From assembly GCF_030409795.1 (NCBI RefSeq), contig NZ_JAUFQN010000019.1:1798001-1862000 (forward strand): a stretch of 64,000 nucleotides of DNA. The letters are read 5' to 3'. The notes beneath the pieces are model-generated. The model did no database searches. It was given only the letters and a program-made list of their open reading frames with translations, and was not told the DNA's origin. This document shows positions 57,265 to 64,000 of the stretch, piece by piece. The stretch is from Flavobacterium paronense. GTDB taxonomy: Bacteria > Bacteroidota > Bacteroidia > Flavobacteriales > Flavobacteriaceae. Position numbers and translations under genes: made by a program. Within the stretch, counting starts at the first letter, position 1. Every line of letters begins with the position of its first letter.

Positions 57265-57974
57265 TGGGATTTTTTAAAAAATTATTGATTGGTAAAGTTG
57301 ATGAAAACTACAAACCAAAATACAATCCAATAGACAGAAGAATTTTAAACATCCGTTCTATTTGGAATAACGACCACCAAGATGATAATGGCATTGAAAA
57401 AATATTTCGTTTGTTTCTTTCCATTTCTCAATTGTGTTTCCCTGGTATTTATGTTAAAACATTAGCATCTAAAATAAATTACGCTTACAAAGATTTAGCG
57501 ATGGATTGTTATATATTAATCAAAACATTCTTTCCAATACTAATTCTCATGAATCATTGGCAAGACCACAAAATTTTAATTTGGTTGTTGGTCTATCTAA
57601 TTCTGGAAACCATTCTATACATTCCAACACTGATTTTTGCTTCCGATTTGTTTGCACGTCCTCGTTCTTATAAGCGTTCTATGTTGTTGTTGTTTTTTAA
57701 CTATTTAGAGGTAGTTATCTCTTTTGGCGTTTTTTATACTTTGGGAAATAATACTAATATTCCTTTTGGACATTGGTCTGATGCAGTCTATTTTAGTTTA
57801 ATGACTACAAACACCATTGGTTTTGGGGATTATCATCCGATTACCACTTATGGAAAATTTTTGGCTTGCGTTCAAGCGATGTTCTTCTTGTCATTTGTGA
57901 TTTTGTTTTTGAATTTCTTTTCTACAAAAGTAAAATCAAAAGGCTATTTTGACAATGAAAATAAAGATATTTAA
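57264..57974 (+). CDS. Ion channel family protein (K+ channel)
   Basis: A 236-residue membrane protein with two or more N-terminal helices, then the pore region [28 protein letters not shown] is the K+-selective filter variant of TxGYGD, seen in 2TM-type (Kcv/Ktr-like) bacterial channels. Two later helices follow ([20 protein letters not shown]). There is no cytoplasmic RCK domain. It is expected to conduct K+ at the inner membrane as a tetramer. Its stop codon overlaps the convergent kdsB stop by 4 bases. Confidence 0.85.
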   Translation: MGFFKKLLIGKVDENYKPKYNPIDRRILNIRSIWNNDHQDDNGIEKIFRLFLSISQLCFPGIYVKTLASKINYAYKDLAMDCYILIKTFFPILILMNHWQDHKILIWLLVYLILETILYIPTLIFASDLFARPRSYKRSMLLLFFNYLEVVISFGVFYTLGNNTNIPFGHWSDAVYFSLMTTNTIGFGDYHPITTYGKFLACVQAMFFLSFVILFLNFFSTKVKSKGYFDNENKDI

Positions 57975-58696
57975 ATCATCTTCCTAGCTTTTTCCAAATC
58001 TTCTGGAGTATCAATACCAATGCTTCCCTGATTGGTTTCGACCATTTTAATTCGCTTACCAAATTCTAAGTATCGAAGTTGTTCCAATTTTTCCGAAGCT
58101 TCAAGTGATTTCATTGGCAAACGATAAAAATCTAAAAGTGCCTGTTTGCGGAAAGCATAAATCCCGATGTGTTTCATATATCGAACTCCAGCATTTGCAT
58201 CTCGTGGATACGGAATTACAGAGCGCGAAAAGTACAAGGCAAAGCCATTTTGATCGGTTACTACTTTTACGTTATTGGGATTTTCGATTTCGTCAGTATC
58301 CGTAATTTGAAACATCAGTGAAGCCAAATCAACTTTTTGGTCAAAATCATTTCTAAAAACATGCAACACTTTTGCTAATGGCTCTTTGTTAATGAACGGT
58401 TCGTCGCCTTGTACATTCACAACAATATCTACATCCAGATTCTCTACTGCTTCGGCAATTCGGTCGCTACCACTTTCGTGCTCTTTGACACTCATGATAG
58501 CTTTGCCACCATTGTTAATGATTTCATCGTAAATCAAAATCGAATCGGTAACTACGAATACATCGTCAAATAATCTGGTATTTACCGCTGCTTCATAAGT
58601 TCGTTGAATAACTGTTTTACCTCCCAAATCCTGCATCAGTTTGGCAGGAAAACGTGTAGAAGCATAACGGGCTGGAATTACGGCGATGATTTTCAT
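57971..58696 (-). CDS. kdsB: 3-Deoxy-manno-octulosonate cytidylyltransferase
   Basis: The 241-residue enzyme activates KDO with CTP for lipopolysaccharide inner core synthesis. Motifs: [21 protein letters not shown] (nucleotide-binding loop), [10 protein letters not shown] (metal), and [10 protein letters not shown] and EQLRYLEFG. Length is normal. The stop codon overlaps the convergent K+ channel gene by 4 bases, an uncommon close fit with no terminator between. Runs from its own promoter region; the helicase gene lies 42 bases upstream on the same strand and may be co-transcribed. Confidence 0.96.
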   Translation of the reverse strand: MKIIAVIPARYASTRFPAKLMQDLGGKTVIQRTYEAAVNTRLFDDVFVVTDSILIYDEIINNGGKAIMSVKEHESGSDRIAEAVENLDVDIVVNVQGDEPFINKEPLAKVLHVFRNDFDQKVDLASLMFQITDTDEIENPNNVKVVTDQNGFALYFSRSVIPYPRDANAGVRYMKHIGIYAFRKQALLDFYRLPMKSLEASEKLEQLRYLEFGKRIKMVETNQGSIGIDTPEDLEKARKMI

Positions 58697-58738
58697 TTCA
58701 AATTAGTTTATTCAAATATAATTAATTCCTCAATAAAT

Positions 58739-60160
58739 CTATTCTACAAAATTGTCATCTTTAAATCCAATTAAATACAATTTGTCTTTAGCACGAGTCA
58801 CTGCTGTGTAAAGCCAACGGATATAATCTAAATCGACACCATTTGGTAGATACGGTTGCTCTATAAAAACGGTATTCCATTGTCCGCCTTGGGATTTGTG
58901 GCAGGTAATTGCATAAGAGAATTTTACCTGTAAGGCGTTGAAATATTCGTTGCTTTTTACTTTCTGGAACTTGCGGTATTGCGGTTCACCTTCGTAATCT
59001 TTCATAACTTCCTGATACAACCGATTGCTTTCTTCAAACGTTAATGAAGGCGATTCGCTTGTAATTGTGTCTAATAACAGTACCGTTTCAAAAGGTATTT
59101 GATTGGGATAATCGACCATTCTGATTTTAACTTTGGCAAATTTGAAATTATATAATTCCTTGAAACCATAAATTTCTAAAACCTCAATGATATCGCCATT
59201 GGCAATAAATCCGGCTTCATCGGTTTCTTTTAGCCAAAAATAATTGTTCTTAACCACCATTAAATAATCGCCAACTGACAAATCACTTTCCTTATCCAAA
59301 ATTCGGGAACGAATTTGCTGATTATACTGATTCGCTCTTTTGTTAGAACGCACAATAAAACACGTATCTTCAATACTGTAATTGCTATAAGCACTTTGAA
59401 TGGCATCCTGAATATCGAAACCATCCGTCAAACGGACAATATCTTTATACCCTTTTAAGTCGAATTTAAAATCATCTAGAAAACTGCTTTTCATCAATTC
59501 TCTCAGTTCGGTTGCGTTATATAAAATCCCTGATTTTTCTTCCTGTCGCATGACTTCATCCAACTCGATTGAAAAAATCTCTTTATTATAATTCATGGCT
59601 AATTTTTCGGTATCCAATGCCGGACTGACATCTAATTGCACTGGCGCTAATTGGGCTGTATCGCCCAGCAAAATCATTTTGCAATTGTCACCATTATATA
59701 CATACGAAATCAAATCATCGAGCAATGAACCGTTTTCATAAAGTTTGGATTCGGTATTCACATCTGAAATCATGGACGATTCATCTACAATAAAAATGGT
59801 GTTTTTGTGTTTGTTGGTTTGCATTGTAAACGAAACGCCACCTGATTTTCCTTTCTTCGGAAAATAGATTTTCTTGTGAATGGTAAAGGCTGGTTTGTTT
59901 GAGTAATTCGCAATCACTTTGGCAGCTCTTCCGGTTGGTGCCAACAAAACATATTTTTTGTTGATTTCTATGAGATTATTAACAATGGTAGAAATCACGG
60001 TTGTTTTTCCTGTTCCGGCGTAACCTTTTAGTACAAATATTTCGTTGGAATTCGAATTGGTTAAAAACTCAGCAATTTGTTGAAAAAAAATATCCTGCTT
60101 TACGGTTGGTTGAAACGGAAACTGTTTTTGTAACACACTGTAAAACTGGCTGGAAGTCAT
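58739..60160 (-). CDS. RecD-like SF1 helicase
   Basis: The 473-residue ATPase has Walker A VLKGYAGTGKTTVIS (about residues 43-57), Walker B NTIFIVDESSMISD, DTAQLAPVQ (motif III) and, at the C-terminus, AITCHKSQGGQWNTVFI and YTAVTRAKDKLYLIG (motifs V and VI, UvrD_C_2 domain). It resembles the RecD2/Pif1-type short helicases widespread in Bacteroidota. 5'-3' helicase activity and a role in DNA repair are inferred. The start at 60160 is good; the upstream 150 bp contain repeat family B. Confidence 0.88.
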   Translation of the reverse strand: MTSSQFYSVLQKQFPFQPTVKQDIFFQQIAEFLTNSNSNEIFVLKGYAGTGKTTVISTIVNNLIEINKKYVLLAPTGRAAKVIANYSNKPAFTIHKKIYFPKKGKSGGVSFTMQTNKHKNTIFIVDESSMISDVNTESKLYENGSLLDDLISYVYNGDNCKMILLGDTAQLAPVQLDVSPALDTEKLAMNYNKEIFSIELDEVMRQEEKSGILYNATELRELMKSSFLDDFKFDLKGYKDIVRLTDGFDIQDAIQSAYSNYSIEDTCFIVRSNKRANQYNQQIRSRILDKESDLSVGDYLMVVKNNYFWLKETDEAGFIANGDIIEVLEIYGFKELYNFKFAKVKIRMVDYPNQIPFETVLLLDTITSESPSLTFEESNRLYQEVMKDYEGEPQYRKFQKVKSNEYFNALQVKFSYAITCHKSQGGQWNTVFIEQPYLPNGVDLDYIRWLYTAVTRAKDKLYLIGFKDDNFVE

Positions 60161-60184
60161 GAAAAGATTGAATAAAATGGAGTT

Positions 60185-60340
60185 TCAAATATAAAGGTTT
60201 CAATGGCAATGACAATATCAATTGCAATAAACAATTATAAATCTATTAACTATTAGAACACTACAATTGACATTGACATTAATTTTTGCCATTGATATTG
60301 ATTTTTGCCATTGACATTGACATTGATTTTCGTAAGTTTG
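60185..60340. repeat. CAATGTCAATGG-type repeat region, second locus
   Basis: Words such as ATTGACATTGACATT, TTTTTGCCATTGA and CAATGGCAATGACAATATCAATTGC are repeated in both orientations. Same vocabulary as 8801-8927, 51 kb away. The last part overlaps the promoter of the DUF3822 gene. Confidence 0.65.
60311..60340 (+). promoter_or_regulatory. Promoter of the DUF3822-rsmD operon
   Basis: TTG at 60311-60313, a 19-base spacer, and TAAGTTTG at 60333-60340 (exact TAnnTTTG). The ATG chosen at 60365 is 24 bases past the box; the upstream ATG at 60305 would lie before the promoter. Confidence 0.55.
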
Positions 60341-60364
60341 CCATCCGCACTAATTCAAAATAAT

Positions 60365-61177
60365 ATGTGGCAAAACAGTAGTGTTATCGACAAAATGTAT
60401 CAAAAACTGGCAATTCAGGTTTCCCTGAATGGTTTGTCTTTTGCTACGTTTGATACACTGACGAACAAAGCTACTAAACTCCAAAAAGTTGTTTTGGGTA
60501 AAGTCCAACTCACTACCAAAATAGAAGATTTGTTTGCCGAAGCGTTTCAGAATAACCCGGAACTAAAAGTAGGTTACGACGAAGTCATTATTATTCACAG
60601 CAATAATCTTTCGACATTTGTACCAACAGCTTTATTTGACGAAGACTATTTAGGCAGTTATTTACAATTTAATACCAAAGTTTTTGAAACCGATTTCTTT
60701 GCTTTTGATGAGTTGGGAAATTACGAAATGAATAATGTGTATATTCCGTATGTGAATCTGAATAATTATTTCATTGACCAATTTGGCACATTTGACTACA
60801 AACACGCGAATACCGTTTTGGTAAAAAAATTGTTGGATATTTCCAAAAACAATGACGAACGCCAAATGTTTGTGCATGTAAGTGATACTCATTTTGAAAT
60901 TGTGGTAATCCAAAATCAAAAACTACAACTTTATAATACTTTTGAATATAAGACTCCGGAAGATTTTATCTATTATATAGTATTCACTGCCGAACAGTTG
61001 CATTTGAATCCAGAAAGTTTCAAATTGGAATTATTAGGCAAGATTACCGAAGACGATTCGCTTTACAACATTGCATATAAATACGTGCGAAATACCAATT
61101 TGTTTGATGTGAGTTTTATGCAAAGCAATTTAACCGATGCCGAAAAGCGTGAGCATTTTATATTGTTACACTCATGA
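60365..61177 (+). CDS. DUF3822 family protein
   Basis: I start at 60365 (270 residues, MWQNSSVIDKMYQKLAIQVSLNGLSFATF), because an earlier ATG at 60305 lies upstream of the promoter and in repeat DNA. The sequence matches Bacteroidota DUF3822, which has an actin/RNase H-like fold (KVGYDEVIIIHSNNLSTFVP, DYKHANTVLVKKLLDIS, MFVHVSDTHFEIVVIQNQKLQLYNTFEY). Function unknown; its stop overlaps rsmD by 4 bases, and it may relate to ribosome or surface functions only by that coupling. Confidence 0.83.
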   Translation: MWQNSSVIDKMYQKLAIQVSLNGLSFATFDTLTNKATKLQKVVLGKVQLTTKIEDLFAEAFQNNPELKVGYDEVIIIHSNNLSTFVPTALFDEDYLGSYLQFNTKVFETDFFAFDELGNYEMNNVYIPYVNLNNYFIDQFGTFDYKHANTVLVKKLLDISKNNDERQMFVHVSDTHFEIVVIQNQKLQLYNTFEYKTPEDFIYYIVFTAEQLHLNPESFKLELLGKITEDDSLYNIAYKYVRNTNLFDVSFMQSNLTDAEKREHFILLHS

Positions 61178-61737
61178 GAATCATCTCGGGCAAATATAAA
61201 GGCAGAAGAATAGCGCCTCCCAAAAATCTTCCCGTTCGTCCTACGACTGATATGAGCAAAGAAGCGTTATTCAACGTTTTGAACAATCATTTTAATTTTT
61301 CGGAACTGAAAGTTTTGGAACTTTTTGCCGGAACCGGAAGTATTAGTTATGAGTTTGGTTCGCGAGGTTGTTCGCCAATACTTTGTGTTGATGGCGATAT
61401 GGGTTGTGTAAACTTCATTAAGAAAACCGCCAAAGAATTTGAGTTTGATATTACGGCAATCAAAAGCGACGTATTTAAATTTCTTGAAAAACATAGTGGT
61501 AACTACGATATTATTTTTGCTGATCCGCCTTACGGAATGGAACAAAAGGAATTCGAAAAAATCGTTGAACTTATTTTTGAAAGAGAATTGTTAGATGAAG
61601 AAGGGATGCTCATTGTTGAACATTCGAAATACACCAAATTGGAAAACATGTCAAATTATTCCTTCCAAAAGAATTACGGTGGTTCGGTGTTTACTTTTTT
61701 TGAATTTGCCTCAGATAAGGAAACTGAAGAAGAATAA
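61174..61737 (+). CDS. rsmD: 16S rRNA (guanine966-N2)-methyltransferase RsmD
   Basis: A 187-residue class I methyltransferase. MRIISGKYKGRRIAPPKN and RPTTDMSKEALFNVL are the family start; VLELFAGTGSISYEFGSRG is the SAM motif and IIFADPPYG the catalytic NPPY-type motif (DPPYG). It methylates G966 of 16S rRNA in E. coli. The start overlaps the DUF3822 stop in an ATGA. The final bases abut the convergent barrel gene (1 base between stops). Confidence 0.94.
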   Translation: MRIISGKYKGRRIAPPKNLPVRPTTDMSKEALFNVLNNHFNFSELKVLELFAGTGSISYEFGSRGCSPILCVDGDMGCVNFIKKTAKEFEFDITAIKSDVFKFLEKHSGNYDIIFADPPYGMEQKEFEKIVELIFERELLDEEGMLIVEHSKYTKLENMSNYSFQKNYGGSVFTFFEFASDKETEEE

Positions 61738-61738
61738 A

Positions 61739-63853
61739 TCAATTAATTCTACCTGAGTTTTCGTCAACGCTTCTTTCCTTGAATTCTGATTTTTTAATCT
61801 TTCCGAAAGAATATTTTATCGAAAGAGAAATTGCACTCGAATCGGTGTAATAGATTCCTTTTGCCGCAATATTATTTATAGTAAAGTTGCCTCGGTAATT
61901 CATTTTTCTAAAAATATCACTCCAACTCAACGCACAATCAAAAGCTGTAAAAAACTTTTTGGTAACAGCTGCATCAAAAGTTACGAGACCACTTCTTTCA
62001 AAAATGCCTAACTTTTGTTTGGTATAGCCCCAACCGGTAAGTGATACTTCTATTTCTTTTGGCAAGCTAAAAATATGATTAGAATAAATATAGACCGAAG
62101 GTTTGGTTTCCATCATCAAAGCTGTACTGTCCACAATTTTGGTGTAGCCAAGATTCACCACATTGGTTGTCGTCCAAAATTTATATTTAAACGGAATCGT
62201 TAGTTCTATTGAAATTCCAGATTCTTTTTCAAAATTGGTAGTCATAAAAGTTAATAAGTCTTGTGAATCATTATAACTTGCTCCATAATAAATTGGATTC
62301 TTAGTTTTGTAAAATACCAATCTAAGTGATTTGTCTTTATAGCCATAATCAAGTGAAATTTCGTCTGTTATAGTTGGATTCAGATTAATATTATTCGCCC
62401 AAACAAAATAAGGATTAATATAGGCGGAAGCCTGACTTGTAGATGAATAATTAGGACGCACGATGCTTTTAGCATAATTCACACTAATGGTATTAGAACT
62501 GTCGATTGTCATTCCGATTTCAGCTTTTGGAAATAGGTTGATGTAATCCTTATCAACAGAAAAAGTATTTTCTGCAGCATACTTTCCTTTTACAATGGTG
62601 TTTTCAGCTCGTAAACCAACTGTATAATTTAGCTTTTTATAACTTCCGCTAAGCTGAGAATAAGCCGCAATGTTTTGCTCTTTATAATTATAATCCGATT
62701 TGGTTGTGCTTACTGGATTTATGTTTTCGATAGTAAAATGAGTATCCGCATTGGCAGACAAATACAAGGCTCCAAGTTCTAATTGCATTTCGTTTTTAAA
62801 CTTTTTCTCCAAATCGGTTCTGCCTGAAAAAACATTTACATCAAACTTTTGATTTCGGTGTTGTGTTAATTCAGAACCCGTATCATTATAATCATTAAAA
62901 ACAACACTCGCCATCTGCTGATTAAAATTAGAATACTGAAATCCCGAAAATAAGTTAGCCTCTAAACTTTTAATTTTATGATTGTAGTTCAAAAAACAAT
63001 TGGTGAATTCACGATTTTCATCATTCCTATTCAAAGTATTAATATAATTTATAGTGCTTTGTTCCTGATTGAACGTATTTGTATTAATATCAAAAATATC
63101 ATCTTGACTTTTTCTGCTGCCATTTAAAGTCAGATAATCGTCTTCATTGATTTTGTAGAAAAGCCCGCTACCGTATAAAAATTGCGGTCTTTTGGTAATA
63201 GCTGTAACTAAATAATTGGAGTGAATATCATAATCGGGCATCGTCAAATCATTTCCATTGCTTTCCCAAACGGTAATCTGATTATAATTGAAATTGGTTT
63301 TGAACTCAAGTTTTCCGGTTTTAAAACTGGCATTAATTCCCGAGTAATTATTGAAATATTTCTTGAAAGAAGCATTTTCAGAAAGCACCACTTTAAAGCC
63401 TTCTTTTTTACTGAACTTTCGGGTTATTAGAATGACTACTCTTCCGTTAGCTTCGTATTTTGAAGACGGATTATTAATGATTTCAATGGTTTTTATATCT
63501 TCTACAGCCAACGCATTGAATTCTTCCATATCAACACTTTGATTGTCTATATACAACAACGGCGTGCCTTTGCCAATTACTGAAATACCATCTTTTTCGG
63601 GCGTGATTTGGATTTTAGGCAACTTAGCCAGCAAATCAAGAGTATTTGGAGACGAATTGAAAATAGAATTTGCCACATCAACCTTAATGTTTCCATTTTT
63701 ATAGGCAAACGTTTTGGTTTCATTTTCTACTACAACCTCTTTTAATTCTTCAGGTTTTTCCTTTTCCTGTTCTTTTCTCTTTTCCTTTTCTTGCGCTAAG
63801 ACAAATTGGGTAACAAATAAAATTAACAGTAAAGAGAATTTGTTCATTTTCAT
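61739..63853 (-). CDS. TonB-dependent-receptor-like outer membrane barrel
   Basis: The 704-residue protein has a signal peptide (MKMNKFSLLLILFVTQFVLAQ), a Glu/Lys-rich linker, a short plug-like domain (PLLYIDNQSVDMEEFNAL, VEDIKTIEIINNPSSKYEANG) and a long C-terminal beta barrel (OMP_b-brl_3 type) ending in ISLSIKYSFGKI. The carboxypeptidase-like N-terminal domain usual in such receptors is missing, and a TonB box is not clear. It is probably an outer membrane transporter or channel; the substrate is unknown. The next gene at the right edge is divergent. Confidence 0.83.
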   Translation of the reverse strand: MKMNKFSLLLILFVTQFVLAQEKEKRKEQEKEKPEELKEVVVENETKTFAYKNGNIKVDVANSIFNSSPNTLDLLAKLPKIQITPEKDGISVIGKGTPLLYIDNQSVDMEEFNALAVEDIKTIEIINNPSSKYEANGRVVILITRKFSKKEGFKVVLSENASFKKYFNNYSGINASFKTGKLEFKTNFNYNQITVWESNGNDLTMPDYDIHSNYLVTAITKRPQFLYGSGLFYKINEDDYLTLNGSRKSQDDIFDINTNTFNQEQSTINYINTLNRNDENREFTNCFLNYNHKIKSLEANLFSGFQYSNFNQQMASVVFNDYNDTGSELTQHRNQKFDVNVFSGRTDLEKKFKNEMQLELGALYLSANADTHFTIENINPVSTTKSDYNYKEQNIAAYSQLSGSYKKLNYTVGLRAENTIVKGKYAAENTFSVDKDYINLFPKAEIGMTIDSSNTISVNYAKSIVRPNYSSTSQASAYINPYFVWANNINLNPTITDEISLDYGYKDKSLRLVFYKTKNPIYYGASYNDSQDLLTFMTTNFEKESGISIELTIPFKYKFWTTTNVVNLGYTKIVDSTALMMETKPSVYIYSNHIFSLPKEIEVSLTGWGYTKQKLGIFERSGLVTFDAAVTKKFFTAFDCALSWSDIFRKMNYRGNFTINNIAAKGIYYTDSSAISLSIKYSFGKIKKSEFKERSVDENSGRIN

Positions 63854-63977
63854 GGATTAAAATTTTCACAAAAGTGTTTCTATTATTTAGTTCCGAAAGT
63901 TAATTGAAGGTTAATGCAGGGTTAAACGTTTTATTTTGGTATAATTCACTTATTTTTGAAAAGTCAATTTTGCATTC

Positions 63978-64000
63978 ATGAAACAAAAAATAAATTTCTT
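63978..64000 (+). CDS. Possible start of a gene at the right edge (partial)
   Basis: ATG at 63978 followed by codons for KQKINF before the window ends. Upstream TATTTTTG (63949-63956) and CAATTTTG-like boxes could be a promoter. With seven codons it cannot be identified; it may be the divergent partner or regulator of the barrel gene. Confidence 0.3.

Noticed and set aside
60305..60364. Earlier ATG for the DUF3822 gene
   Set aside because: It lies within repeat family B and upstream of the promoter; the ATG at 60365 gives the family's typical start.

Overview
The window looks like chromosomal DNA from a flavobacterium (Bacteroidota, Flavobacteriaceae, most likely Flavobacterium or a close relative). 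The evidence is AT-rich sequence, a gliding-type PPIase lipoprotein (GldI), a giant secreted protein ending in a type IX secretion (T9SS) type B sorting domain, DUF families typical of Bacteroidota, a TAnnTTTG -7 promoter box before many genes, and no consistent Shine-Dalgarno signals. I found no rRNA, tRNA, CRISPR array, phage or insertion sequence. Most of the window is ordinary core genome, with a few unusual islands.

Layout. 0-6 kb: a cyanophycinase cut by the left edge, RluF, a fluoride channel, a DHH phosphoesterase, then a run of three peptidyl-prolyl isomerases (GldI and two cyclophilin-FKBP fusions). 6-11 kb: APC permease, MazG, a DUF5606 protein, peptide deformylase, RuvX and an NlpE/META lipoprotein, all on the minus strand. 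11-16 kb: DapD, then a surface glycan group (one GT4, two duplicated GT2 and a Stealth phosphotransferase). 16-20 kb: TsaC, CCA transferase, heme A synthase, a CDP-alcohol phosphatidyltransferase and two thioredoxin-fold proteins. 21-27 kb: ValS, a DUF1573 protein, a retropepsin-PDZ protein, an aminotransferase and a 377-bp repeat-rich gap.

27.4-36.2 kb holds one gene for a 2912-residue secreted protein built of two repeat series (7 and 9 copies), with a lamin-tail domain inserted inside another repeat. 36-46 kb is mainly a tightly packed minus-strand operon with three different photolyase/cryptochrome genes plus a flavin reductase and small uncharacterised families (TIGR03643, DUF2452, DUF2071, a 47-codon DUF2256 gene) and a DUF2867 dehydrogenase. 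I consider this the most interesting system in the window, probably a light-dependent DNA repair or light response module. 45.8-50.1 kb: AroB, a short ORF, a biosynthetic arginine decarboxylase, a deoxyhypusine-synthase-like protein lacking several residues of the eukaryotic active site, and an acidic-tail protein, which suggests polyamine metabolism.

50-64 kb: DinB, a TPR protein, PEP carboxylase, an Lrp regulator, a zinc carboxypeptidase, an acyltransferase, a spermidine-synthase-like protein overlapping a K+ channel gene, KdsB, a RecD-like helicase, DUF3822-RsmD, a TonB-dependent-receptor-like barrel, and the first codons of another possible gene at the right edge.

At least four families of short intergenic repeats or palindromes occur (23.7/27.1 kb; 8.8/60.2 kb; 27.2 kb; 41.8 kb). 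Family assignments are from recognition of sequence motifs; no database search was run.
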